Of a stretch of 32,749 bases of DNA, positions 11,603-21,578 are shown in pieces (the first letter of the stretch is position 1; every line of letters begins with the position of its first letter). The stretch spans positions 1 to 32,749 of the forward strand of contig SWBL01000450.1 of the NCBI GenBank assembly GCA_024195585.1, given 5' to 3'. The notes under the pieces are model-generated. The model was not told the DNA's origin, made no database searches, and saw only the letters and a list, made by a program, of their open reading frames with translations. This DNA is from Aureobasidium sp. EXF-3400 (Eukaryota; Ascomycota; Dothideomycetes; Dothideales; Saccotheciaceae). The position numbers and the translations under genes were made by a program.

Positions 11603-13512
11603 ATGTCGACACATCGTTTCGTTGAGGATCTTGACCACGGGAAGAGGCAATCTACAGTCATCCAGGACCAGGAAATCATGGATCAACCGAATCTCTCAGG
11701 GGATGTACAGGATAAGGAGGCCCAGACTGCAGTTGTCACGGCACTCGACAACTCATCTGTCAATTCCTCGCAGGATGATCCGGCTAATGCACTTCCTCCC
11801 GTACCGCTGAAGATAAAGTTGCTAAGCGTGTTGCTGGTTTCTTGCATTGGCTTTGGCTCTCAATGGAGCAGTGGTGTTAGCTCTGCCATGAAATCAACCA
11901 TGAAGAAGGTACATTGACACACTTTCCCCTTACTCTTTTCACCAAAAGCCAGGAGAGTGTACTGACAGAAGAGCAAAAAGGAAATGCACATCAACAACAC
12001 GCAATTCTCTCTCCTCGAAGCCAGCGAGGATTTCATGTCTTCAGCCCTTATCCTCCTCACTGGTATCTTCACGGATCGTCTGGGCGGAACGGGATGCATT
12101 GTTTACGGCAACATTATCTATACCATCGGCTCCATCTTCATTGCTGGAGCTGCAGAACTGCGCAGCTATAAATTCATGATTGTGGGTAGGGTGGTGGCGA
12201 GTTTTGGAGATATCGCTACGCAGGTTGCGCAGTACAAGGTTTTTAGCAGTTGGTTTCCACCCAGTGCGGGTTTTGCGAGTACGCTTGGGTTTGAGTTGGG
12301 GATTAAGAAGGTGCGTCGTGCTTTCCTTGTTGTATGCGAATGGGAAGGATGTTCTTTTTGCTGACGATGGTGATTGACAGATTGGTGGGTTTGTTGGCAA
12401 GTCGACCGCTAACATCATTGCCAAGGTAAGAACCACCGGGACTATCTCCTTCCTTGGGAAAAGAGAAGGAAGGACTGACTAACAAAAACAGAATTGCGGC
12501 TTCTCAAGCGTCTTCTGGACAATGGTAGGCATGAACCTCTTCACCAATCTCGGCACAATCCTCCTTTTCTTTTTGGTGCGGTACTGCTCTTCCCGCTACT
12601 CTTCCATCGCCGACCCCTCGACCGGCGAAAAACTCACCGAGAAAAACAAGAAAATCGACTTTAAGAAGGTGCTTGAGATGCCTTGGCCCTTCTGGTCTAT
12701 CATGGCGTTTACACTCTTCCAAACCACCACTGCAAATGTGTTTTCGCAAAACGCGACTGAACTTGCCGAGCAGAGGTTCAAGACTTCTGCGGTCAAGGCT
12801 GGTTGGTACACGGCAGTGTTGCAGTATGCGGGATTCTTTTTTGTGCCGTTGTTGGGCGTGTTTATCGATCTTGTGGGTCAGAGGGTTAGCGTGATGGTGG
12901 TTTGTGGCGGTGGATGTTTTCTGTCCATGGCTTTGGTTTGTTGGGCTCCTTCGCTCAAGGGCACTGCTGCTGCGTTTGGGATCTACGCGTTTGCGTTTTC
13001 GCTGGGTCCGACTGTTATTATAGACAGTGTGAGGACGTCCATGTGGCACCAGGGTGCTTTTGGAACGGCGTATGGTATCAAGATTACCATCAATAATGCG
13101 TGAGTACCTTTGACAGGCGTCAGCAAAGTCTTTTGGAGGCAAAGAGCTAATGGAAAACAACAGCATGTCCTGCATCACACGCATCCTTACCGGCGCAATC
13201 CAAGACGCAGACAACAACGCCTATACGCGCGTCGTCCGCGTCTACGCCTTTTTCGGCTGTGCTTCTCTTGCCGTGTCTCTAGTTATCCTCACGTTGTCTT
13301 TCCTCTCACCTGATCTCGGACGCTTGCAATACAGTCGCAAGAAGAGACTTGCCCAAGGAGCGTTCATCCGGGAGAGACTGCAAAGATTTGAGACCACGAT
13401 GAGACAGAGAAACAAACGTATCTCAGTGGTTTGTTTTGGATTAACGATGATGCTTATGCTTGGAGGATGGAGTGCTTACTTCTGGGGTGTGGCTACGGGC
13501 AACAACAAGTAG
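11603..13512 (+). CDS. Major facilitator superfamily transporter (MFSD1-like layout)
   Basis: Exons 11603-11908, 11981-12310, 12381-12425, 12492-13099 and 13164-13512 give 545 residues. A hydrophilic N-terminus of about 68 residues precedes the first helix (LLSVLLVSCIGFGSQW). The loop between helices 2 and 3 carries the MFS signature GIFTDRLGG, and about 12 hydrophobic segments follow, the last at roughly 517-540. The HINNTQFSLLEASEDF region and overall layout recall the MFSD1-type branch, whose animal members are lysosomal; location and substrate in this fungus are unknown. ATG 11603 was chosen because the frame upstream has only a TTG. The introns are 64-72 nt. Intron 1 has a second in-frame acceptor at 11967-11968 that would add four residues. 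The gene is convergent with the DUF3431 gene, whose stop is 97 nt beyond its own. Confidence 0.9.
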
Positions 13513-13609
13513 ACGGATGGTGACGAGAACGGCTTTTTCTGGAAAACGAGGCAAGAGCTCAAAAGTGTAAAACGTTCACGACATTAGAAGAACGAATCTC
13601 ATTTGACTC

Positions 13610-15739
13610 TTAAGAATCCAAGCACTGACAATCACCCACATGGCCTTTAATCCCCAATCCCAGACCATGCCTAACAGCACCAGATACCAAACTCGGACAT
13701 TTATCCATATTTCCCTCACAACCAAAAACCAACCCCCACAATCTCTCCGTCGTATAGCCAAACAAAGGTGCATTGAGATTGTCCTCTTTACTCGGCAACC
13801 AAGGCTGTTTCAGATACTCCTCTGAATGCGTCACCGCATCGTCGTCCACCAAGTTATTCAGCAAATGTGAATAAAGCTGTTTATTCTGCGCCAAAACACG
13901 AGATCGAGAAACGACAAATTGGCCGCGGTAGGTAAGGGCATAGTCTTTGCAGCCGGTGATGTTGGCTTGCCCATAAATGGCGTCTAAGACCCCGGGGTCT
14001 TCTGACCAAGTCGAGTGATCCCAGGGTTGATGGATGCAAGTGTTAAGATTATAATGTGTATCCGAGAGAGACAAGAAGCCTGTTTGAGAAATAAAGTAGT
14101 TCTCAAGTCGTGGGTAAACGAGATTGGGTGAGTGCATTCCGGCTTGCAGGAAGAAAGTGTGGTCTGAAAGATTGTGGTAGTTGGAGAGGATGTGATTGAG
14201 ATAGGCTGCTGCTTCCCGGCCTACGTTTGGACGTTGTGAGACTAAGAGACTAATGCCTGGGTGCAGTAGTTGCTGTAGGTCTTTTGTGAATTTGTCTGTA
14301 TTGTCGTCTCCTGTACTGTAGACCACAAGGCGTGCTAGAGAGCCAATGTTTGGGAGCTTGTATAAAGAGTTGATCTGTTGTGCGACCTGTGCTGCAGATT
14401 CGTCGAATCTGGACACGACAAAATCCAAAGACCTTGTTGTGTTGGAAGAGAAATCTGAATGGTTGTGTCTTGGTACCCAGCGCGACGATGCTCGAGGCGA
14501 GGCATGACAAGAGAGTATCAGAGATACAGAGAGAAGAATACAGACCGCTAAGAAGATGGCTTGCAACGAGCTACTCCACTCGGTATCTCTGCGCCTCTCA
14601 GTCATGTCAAGAGTCTCAAAACCTGGCAGACGTTCTTCGGTGTTGTCGTGCATTGAAATCCCGAGAGATGTATAGGTCGAACCACCCCTATCTCTAGATC
14701 TGAACTGTCGACCGACCCAAAGGAGCGCCAACATGGCGATCCAGAAACCAACATACTGTTGCATAGATACTGTTGATGAGTCGATCATGAAACTGCCCAA
14801 AGCTATGACAGTCTGGAGTGCTACTGTTTCAAGAATGGGGTCCATTTCATCATCGTCAAGATCTTCCTCAATGCCGTTGAAAGTAGCGAATGGCTCAGTC
14901 TGTCTGAAGTACGACCCATTGTACTGGAAGAGTACAACTGCACCAAATGTGTTGACAGCTAGAACAGCGAGTAGTATCTTGGAGAGAGGCGGTGTATATA
15001 TCAAGTATTCACGCTTGTATACTGCCACCATAGTAACGAAGATAGCTAAGGGGAGAAGTATCGTTCTGTCTCGGATTGGACCGACTGAGATACAAGATCG
15101 TGTACCTTCCAGATCGTTCAAGCTACCGGACTTCTGGCGAAGCAGTTGTGCAGCAATGCCCAAAAAGATTCCAGTGCCTGCCGACTTGAGCCCAACCTCG
15201 GATAGCTGATTCTCAAGGATGAGTATCATTGCAATGCCTACCATGCACCCAAGACATGCAGCAACCTTTTTCGGGACGCTAAAGTCTTTGTGACGCACTA
15301 AGTGCACGACCTGGCTCCAGTCTGGCAAGAGCAGCATGCTCAGAGCAGGAAGCGAGCGGAAACGGTAGATAGCCACATACTCGCAGAACAGTGCTCCAAT
15401 GCCACAAGCGAAGCGAAGGCAAAGCTTCGCTCCAGTCCGTGAGAATATGTTTACTGTACGAGCCAGTTCGTATAGTGTGTAGTCTTTTGCATCGTATGTA
15501 CGATCGACCCTTCGCGAGGAGAGCCATAGAATGATCTCCCAAAGTAACGTCGCCAGGAGGTGCAGTAACAGCAGTCGAAGAGGGTGATGGAACCCATGTA
15601 CGAAGATGGCTTTGGTCGTCAAGACGCCTACGATCGAGGAGATGATTCGTAGTGTTCTGTGGTCGAGGTTGCTGAGCCATGGGACTTGTTGAACATGATC
15701 CCCGATCGCTGATCGGTAGAACGTCCTCTGAGACAGCAT
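13610..15739 (-). CDS. Multi-pass membrane protein fused to C-terminal DUF3431 domain
   Basis: Single-exon frame of 709 residues from the first in-frame ATG at 15739; the frame is open a little further upstream but without an ATG. Residues about 30-345 hold eight or more hydrophobic segments. The stretch around 120-175 (a helix, then SLPALSMLLLPDW, a charged loop and another long helix) resembles drug/metabolite transporter repeats. A further single helix lies at about 392-411. Residues about 437-680 match DUF3431: LVVYSTGDDN, GREAAAYLNHIL, HTFFLQ and a GQFVVSRSRV segment. By topology this domain faces the side reached after the last helix, either lumen or outside, and it carries several N-x-S/T sites. 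DUF3431 has a glycosyltransferase-like feel but no proven activity known to me. The gene is convergent with the MFS gene. Confidence 0.85.
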   Translation of the reverse strand: MLSQRTFYRSAIGDHVQQVPWLSNLDHRTLRIISSIVGVLTTKAIFVHGFHHPLRLLLLHLLATLLWEIILWLSSRRVDRTYDAKDYTLYELARTVNIFSRTGAKLCLRFACGIGALFCEYVAIYRFRSLPALSMLLLPDWSQVVHLVRHKDFSVPKKVAACLGCMVGIAMILILENQLSEVGLKSAGTGIFLGIAAQLLRQKSGSLNDLEGTRSCISVGPIRDRTILLPLAIFVTMVAVYKREYLIYTPPLSKILLAVLAVNTFGAVVLFQYNGSYFRQTEPFATFNGIEEDLDDDEMDPILETVALQTVIALGSFMIDSSTVSMQQYVGFWIAMLALLWVGRQFRSRDRGGSTYTSLGISMHDNTEERLPGFETLDMTERRRDTEWSSSLQAIFLAVCILLSVSLILSCHASPRASSRWVPRHNHSDFSSNTTRSLDFVVSRFDESAAQVAQQINSLYKLPNIGSLARLVVYSTGDDNTDKFTKDLQQLLHPGISLLVSQRPNVGREAAAYLNHILSNYHNLSDHTFFLQAGMHSPNLVYPRLENYFISQTGFLSLSDTHYNLNTCIHQPWDHSTWSEDPGVLDAIYGQANITGCKDYALTYRGQFVVSRSRVLAQNKQLYSHLLNNLVDDDAVTHSEEYLKQPWLPSKEDNLNAPLFGYTTERLWGLVFGCEGNMDKCPSLVSGAVRHGLGLGIKGHVGDCQCLDS

Positions 15740-17066
15740 AGTTTCTTCCAAAAATCGTCGAGCTGTGCCGGTTGTAGCATTGTGAAGGAAGCGTTTCCAG
15801 GCATCATAGCAGATATAGGGACTTGATCTTCGAATAGAGCAGCCTTAGAGCAACTCACAATAGAAATGTGTCTTTGCGCCACAGAGACAGGTGTCACGAA
15901 ACGGTGAGGATCTTCAAGCACAGTACCTACCTACACATGATCAGTGCGGTCGCTCTACAGTATGTTCATGGTGGCTGTAGAACTGAGGATCACATATTTT
16001 CAAGGCTGCCAGATCAAAACATGGATCAGATCGACAGGAAGAAGTTTCTAGAGCTGGCATTGGCATGGCTACGCTTAGTTAGGCTCATGACCGACTCCAA
16101 GAGTGTCAGTATTCGAGGCAGGACAAAGGTGGCTGCGCAAATGCGATGACTGTCCGTCGTCATTTCGCCTGCCAAATGTGTAGAAGGATTTGGGTCCACA
16201 GGAGAAGGAACAATGCACAACTCGTATTTAAGGCAACGAAATTCTGGGTTGGTAGAAGTTGCAACCAGAAGACTTTGGCTCCTTCTCCTTGAACACTATC
16301 ACAAATTAGGCAGCTATATGCTCAAATGGAAAAGTGGGAAACTCATACGTAATTATCTCCTTGAGCATCTCTAACGTTCGTCTTCTGATCATTGCTAGAC
16401 TCGACAAGTAAGAGCTATTCTTGTTCAGCCACGCGGAGAGAATTATACGCAAGTAGACGAGTAAGTCCATGTCTTTCAAGAGTATCATTCAGTAGTGTCA
16501 AACTCCGCAATCAAATAGAAGGATCTAGGAAGGGACGTGGTACAGTGAAAGGATGCTTCGGTCCGAAGTCTAATTTCCACGTCCTCAAGACCCACACTCT
16601 TTAGCATCGATTGAACAGCATATTTCTTTTAAGCGAACAACGACCGTTGTTCTCACGGAACTTAAGCGGTGAATGATGCCAATGTCGCTTCAAGGTCCAG
16701 GGAGATGCACCGAAAATGTCATTGTAATGTCATGTGAAGTAAACTCCATCGTCACGAAACAAGAAGCATTGAATAATCGAGTAACGAAACAGTAACTCGA
16801 GACGTCGTCAATGTCAAGAATGTAAAAAGGAAGTAGCGATATGGATATAGTGATACAAGTCTACATGATTCAAAGAACATTCATGCATTGCCTTCCCAAG
16901 AAAACTCCAAGCAAAAAGGGAGAAAAAGAGACAACACCTCGCTTTTTTACCGCTTTCAAAACACCACCCATATGCAAAAAAGTAAACCTCCCATCCAAAG
17001 ACGCCTTAAAAAATCACACCCCTTTAATATATATACAAAACGTGAAACGGAAGATTGGGGAAAGCC
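15740..17066. other. Promoter side of DUF3431 gene and 3' side of RPO41
   Basis: 1.33 kb. It should carry the DUF3431 promoter (near 15740-16200) and the RPO41 3' UTR (near 16850-17066, A-rich). A strong donor-like GTGAGT on the minus strand near 15853-15858 and an acceptor-like CAG near 15764-15766 leave room for an upstream non-coding or short coding exon of the DUF3431 gene, but I cannot fix one. No separate gene recognised. Confidence 0.45.
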
Positions 17067-20000
17067 TCAGTGGAAGAAGTACTGACTCTCCTTCAATCTT
17101 GTCACGTCAAAGTCACCCTTCTCGGGCACCTCGGGGAACTTGAGCGGCAACCACACATACACCTTCTTGACAGGTGTCTTCTTTGCCGACTTGACAGCCT
17201 TTTTCTTCAAATCCTCGATAGTGGGGACGTGTTCTTCGCCCTCATCCATATCGATAGCAGCGTCTTCGGCTGCTTTGGCGACCTTGTCATCGCTGGTAAC
17301 ATCGAGATCGTCGTGGTCGGACAAGACAGGCTCAGTCAAATCGTCATTGCCAGACTCAGAAGTGCCCAAAACATCCGAGTTCTCAGGGATCTCACCAAGT
17401 CGTGCATTGACAAGCTCAGTGGGCACGGTCAGCGCGTCTTCAGCATCGGCTTCAGCGGCAAAGATGCTGCCAGAGGTGACCATCTCTTCGCCTTGAGCGA
17501 CTTCTTCTGGGTTCTCGCTGTTGAGCAAACGTGTGCGTTCGACCTCTTCCAAGAGTTGAAGAATCAACGTCGGCTGTAGCTGCTTGGTTTTCTTGGTTGC
17601 CTTGGGACGGCTCTTCTGGAGCGCGAGAATCTTCTTGCCAACTGGCGTGCGAATGTCCACAGCAGCAAGGTACATGCAGTCTTTGTAACGGGCAATGAAT
17701 TCCTGACGCAGACGACCAACGACGTCCTCAGTGTGCATGGCAACGAAAGCATCGCGGAGAACAACAGACAAATGGTTAATGTCGCAAGCATGAGTCCAGA
17801 AGGAATCGTGAATACTGGCAAACGCGATGTTGTTCTCATTGCATTTAATGGCGGACAACATCATATGCGTCGCATCCAAAGAATGAATGAAGTTGGGAGG
17901 GAAGCCTTGCAGTTGCTTACGCTTACTGACAGGATCGATTGCAGTTGGCTCCTGCAGGGCAATGTTCTGAAGATTGGTCTTGACCTGACGGCGCTTCGAA
18001 GTGCGGTAAGGCTGGACGACAGGGAGACGAAGGGGAGTGGTCCAAATGACAGAGCTGCGGAACAAATGTTTCGTCGCCTCCATACGCTGTGCGGTAGCGG
18101 CCTTCGTTTTGCCTTTGCCAGTTGCAGACTTCTCCGGGATGATAGATCTGCCTTCTGAGTTGTCTTTTTGCATAGATGCAATCTGCTCAGGTGTGACGCA
18201 AGTAGAAATTCGGTCTGCACAATCTCCCAACCATGTCTGGATTGCTTGTGCACCCTTGAACATCTCACCTAGAGACTTGAAAATCTTCTTAGCGACGTAA
18301 GAGGCAAGCGTGAGATGATCCAGGGCATCGTGACGATGAATATCGGGGAAAATCTCTTCAAGCTGTTTCTTGACTTGCGCTCTAGCGCCGAAGTAGGTGA
18401 CACCATAAACATTGGTCATGACTGGCTGCTTGACAACCTTGCGAGTGATTTTGCCTCTGAGGAAGGTGGCTACAGGATGGCCTGCGGCATAATCCTTCTC
18501 GACCTCTGCCTTTACTCCTTCGGCAACGGCAGTGTAGACATCGGAGGGTCTGTCTCCAGGTTCCAGGTTGACTTGACGTGCACCAGCTGTATCACCACCA
18601 AGGGCTGCATAGTGCTGGAGACCATTGCAAGTACCGTCTTGGTGTACAGGAAGGTGCGAAACATACTTGGTCGGGTCGGGGAGATCCATGGCAGCTTTCA
18701 GTTCGTAACAAGCAGCCAAAGTCTGCCATGCATCCTCAGATTGAAGCCACCATCTCCTGCCACCTAGAGGGTTGGCTACCGAGTCGCGAATGTCGTCCAT
18801 GTGGTCATCAGCGAATTTCTCTCTCTCCGACAGACTGGCTTTGTCGTAACCAAAGACGTTAGATAGGTGAATCTTAAGCCATCTCAATCCAACTTCGCCT
18901 AGCTCTTTTCCGTTGGCAAAGGTCATCAGAGCACGAGCGTTGTCGGCGCCCATGTGGTTGAGATAAGGTGGAATAGGGTAAGCTCTACCACGGAAATCGA
19001 TGTTGTGAGGGAAGTACACCTTCTCCTTGCTGAAGGCTCTGGCAATTTCAAGCTGGAAGTTCTGGAAACATCTTTGCGAATGGTAGCCGCCTTTGACGTT
19101 TTCGAGATCTTTGACAGTCTGCAGCCACTGACGACGCGCTTGGGGGTCAGACTTGTCGGCAGGTTCAGGAGGAAGGTCTAGCTTTGGATTCAAAGGAGCG
19201 AAATTGGCGATAGGCTCGCCAGTGTTCCATGCCTCAATTTGCACACGCAGCACATTCTCATTGACCTTCCAGGGAACCTTGCCGAGAACATTAAGAGCCT
19301 CAAACACCTTGTCGAGATCTCCTCGTTGGATGGCAGCATAGGCGTAATCACGAGGCACACTGTCTGCTCCGGAAAAACGAATGACAGGCGTGGGATAGTT
19401 CAGGTAGCCGCCCCTGCTAAAGTTGGTCCAGGGTTTAGGTTCAACTACCATGGGGAGTCTTTTGGCAATCAGGCCAGCCACGGGCTCGCGATGAAGCTTC
19501 TGAATCAGCTCAGAACTGGGGCAAAGCCAACCCTGCTTTCTTCCTGATTCGTAAAGAGTCTTGTGGAGGAAAGCTGGCTGTGTCTGCGTAACCATCTCTT
19601 TTGTCCTAGGATGCTGTCTGGTGACAGGAATCTTGGCAGTCTCGATAAGTTTCGAAACAAGCATAGCACCCAACTTGACGCGAACGTCGCTAGGCCACAC
19701 ATGCAGATCCGGGTCGAAAGCTGGGTGTATTGTCTTTGGCTGCTTCTTGGGTGTACGACCAAGCTTTGCTTTGCGCTCAGCAATAGCACGCTGTCTAGCA
19801 GCTTCAGCGTTAGCCTCATCCTGCATAGATTTTCCAAGATTGGCTGTGAGACGTCCAAGCCTCTGATTGCTATTGTAAGTGCCTGAACTCCTCTCCTTGC
19901 CGCTAGCGAAGGCAGACATGACGCTAAGAATAGTGGTCGCAGCGAGTTGCTCTATAGGCACAGCCTCAATGAAAGGCCCGTAGATGAGCTGGTCTTTGAC

Positions 20001-21254
20001 AGTATTATCTTTTGGAGGATTGTCCAAGACCTGACGACAGGCCTCTATCTCCTCGCGCAGCGCAGGCAGCAAGTCTGAGTACCATTGCCACATCAAAGCG
20101 CCAAGCGGCTTTGACTCAAGAGTGTTGTGTATACCGAGCTTTTGCAAATGTTCCTCCTCGAGTTTCCAACGTGAAATGGCAGCTAGACCTGCGCTCTCTT
20201 CAAGCAGACGCTCGCGATCCTCGGGCGTAAGTTTGGACTTTTCCATGTCCTCGAGCGATGTGATTGATCGAAGGGCGGGTGATGCAGCGTCAAGGGCCTG
20301 TTTTAGAGAAGTCAGGCCCATTCCCTTCTGTGCGACTTCAAGTACTGCTGGTATGTCGGTAAGATCGGCCATAGGGTAGACATCCAAATCAAGGGATGGT
20401 CGCTCATTCGTGTCGGTGGGCTGCTCGATCTCTGCCGGCCGTGATTTGATGGCGGGAAGCATGCTTCCGATTCTCATAAACTCGTCGTCGGTAAAGTCGT
20501 CGGCATCGCAAATCTCGTCGAGCATATCCGGTCCAGAGGCCTCTGCAAGTTCTACGTATCGGCGGATGGCGCGTTCTTGCTTAGCGCTTGACAACGAGTT
20601 CATGGCAGCGCGCATCATGACAATTAGAAAATGCGATTCGATGGGATAATCATGTTGTACAAGATCATTCTCGAACCAATCTCGCATAGACTCGTAGTAC
20701 TCCGCTTTCGTGCTCCATCCTTGGGTGTTCTCGATTTGTGCGAGGCTTGCATCAAGGTATGCGTTATGGGCGTGTTGAATTTCGAATGAGTCTTTGGGGC
20801 AGCGTTGGCGCAACTTTTCGATGACAAGACGAGCTCTCTCGAAACGCTCCACTCGGAGACATGTGTGTAGACTCTGCACAAGGTCGCTGACATTGCTAGC
20901 CAGTCCGTTGGTGAATAAGCGTCTGGGCTCATGTGTTGTCTGCATATCATGTTGCAGCATGAGAGTGTCCTTGGGGTCAAGAGAGTATTCGACTCCACCA
21001 AAAGTCCATCGTGGCGAATCGGAGGATATTGTGTGTTGGTCGGCGACTGTGGCCAAGCGCCTCGTTTGTGTCTTGTCGGTGCTCAAGGATTGAAGACGTG
21101 TGTGGGTTCGGGATTGGGGAATTTGCGACGAATGTGACGAGTTCCATCGTGTCTGAGCGGGACAGAGGAAAGGAAGACATAACGAGTCGGCGAGATGGGT
21201 AAGATGTAGTGATGTGTTTCGCCGCGTTCTGCGACCTGCTGCTCGGACGAGCAT
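17067..21254 (-). CDS. RPO41: Mitochondrial DNA-directed RNA polymerase
   Basis: Intron-less, 1395 residues from ATG 21254 to TGA at 17067-17069. It is the single-subunit phage-T7-type polymerase that transcribes mitochondrial DNA. The N-terminus (MLVRAAGRRTRRNTSLHLTH) is Arg/Ser/Thr-rich without acids, as expected of a matrix-targeting presequence, and a long N-terminal domain follows. Core motifs are present: DFRGR, palm motif A HQDGTCNGLQ with catalytic Asp873, finger motif B RKVVKQPVMTNVYG with Lys942, and motif C HDSFW with Asp1150. Between the palm and the conserved C-terminal end (WLPLKFPEVPEKGDFDVTRL...YFFH) sits an acidic Glu/Asp/Ser-rich insert at about 1215-1360. Length fits fungal homologues. 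It lies tail-side of MDV1 on the same strand, with 324 nt between. Confidence 0.97.
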   Translation of the reverse strand: MLVRAAGRRTRRNTSLHLTHLADSLCLPFLCPAQTRWNSSHSSQIPQSRTHTRLQSLSTDKTQTRRLATVADQHTISSDSPRWTFGGVEYSLDPKDTLMLQHDMQTTHEPRRLFTNGLASNVSDLVQSLHTCLRVERFERARLVIEKLRQRCPKDSFEIQHAHNAYLDASLAQIENTQGWSTKAEYYESMRDWFENDLVQHDYPIESHFLIVMMRAAMNSLSSAKQERAIRRYVELAEASGPDMLDEICDADDFTDDEFMRIGSMLPAIKSRPAEIEQPTDTNERPSLDLDVYPMADLTDIPAVLEVAQKGMGLTSLKQALDAASPALRSITSLEDMEKSKLTPEDRERLLEESAGLAAISRWKLEEEHLQKLGIHNTLESKPLGALMWQWYSDLLPALREEIEACRQVLDNPPKDNTVKDQLIYGPFIEAVPIEQLAATTILSVMSAFASGKERSSGTYNSNQRLGRLTANLGKSMQDEANAEAARQRAIAERKAKLGRTPKKQPKTIHPAFDPDLHVWPSDVRVKLGAMLVSKLIETAKIPVTRQHPRTKEMVTQTQPAFLHKTLYESGRKQGWLCPSSELIQKLHREPVAGLIAKRLPMVVEPKPWTNFSRGGYLNYPTPVIRFSGADSVPRDYAYAAIQRGDLDKVFEALNVLGKVPWKVNENVLRVQIEAWNTGEPIANFAPLNPKLDLPPEPADKSDPQARRQWLQTVKDLENVKGGYHSQRCFQNFQLEIARAFSKEKVYFPHNIDFRGRAYPIPPYLNHMGADNARALMTFANGKELGEVGLRWLKIHLSNVFGYDKASLSEREKFADDHMDDIRDSVANPLGGRRWWLQSEDAWQTLAACYELKAAMDLPDPTKYVSHLPVHQDGTCNGLQHYAALGGDTAGARQVNLEPGDRPSDVYTAVAEGVKAEVEKDYAAGHPVATFLRGKITRKVVKQPVMTNVYGVTYFGARAQVKKQLEEIFPDIHRHDALDHLTLASYVAKKIFKSLGEMFKGAQAIQTWLGDCADRISTCVTPEQIASMQKDNSEGRSIIPEKSATGKGKTKAATAQRMEATKHLFRSSVIWTTPLRLPVVQPYRTSKRRQVKTNLQNIALQEPTAIDPVSKRKQLQGFPPNFIHSLDATHMMLSAIKCNENNIAFASIHDSFWTHACDINHLSVVLRDAFVAMHTEDVVGRLRQEFIARYKDCMYLAAVDIRTPVGKKILALQKSRPKATKKTKQLQPTLILQLLEEVERTRLLNSENPEEVAQGEEMVTSGSIFAAEADAEDALTVPTELVNARLGEIPENSDVLGTSESGNDDLTEPVLSDHDDLDVTSDDKVAKAAEDAAIDMDEGEEHVPTIEDLKKKAVKSAKKTPVKKVYVWLPLKFPEVPEKGDFDVTRLKESQYFFH

Positions 21255-21578
21255 TCTGTGAGCACGAGTGACAATAAATAGATCGAGCGAGGCGAGCGGT
21301 AAGGACAGGATATGCGAGTGGTCAGGATAGCAGAAAGCACAGGAACAAGCAGGACGACGATAGGGTGGGCGGCAAAAATATTAAGAAGGAATCAGAGAAC
21401 TTCCACGATGATGCTTCGGGCGAAGCAGAGCAAGAAAATCACCACCCGAACTTGACATCGCGCGCCAAGATTTGATCAGGGTCTTTTCCCGCAAGCCGCC
21501 TCAGGCAGGCCTTCACGTGCCTCACCAACCTGTGGACGATATGCTTGTATACTTTGTTCTCTTTGATTGCCGAGACTA
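21255..21578 (-). promoter_or_regulatory. MDV1 3' end and RPO41 promoter
   Basis: A 324-nt gap between two same-strand genes. It must hold both the MDV1 polyadenylation region and the RPO41 promoter and leader. No TATA-like box stands out. Confidence 0.35.
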
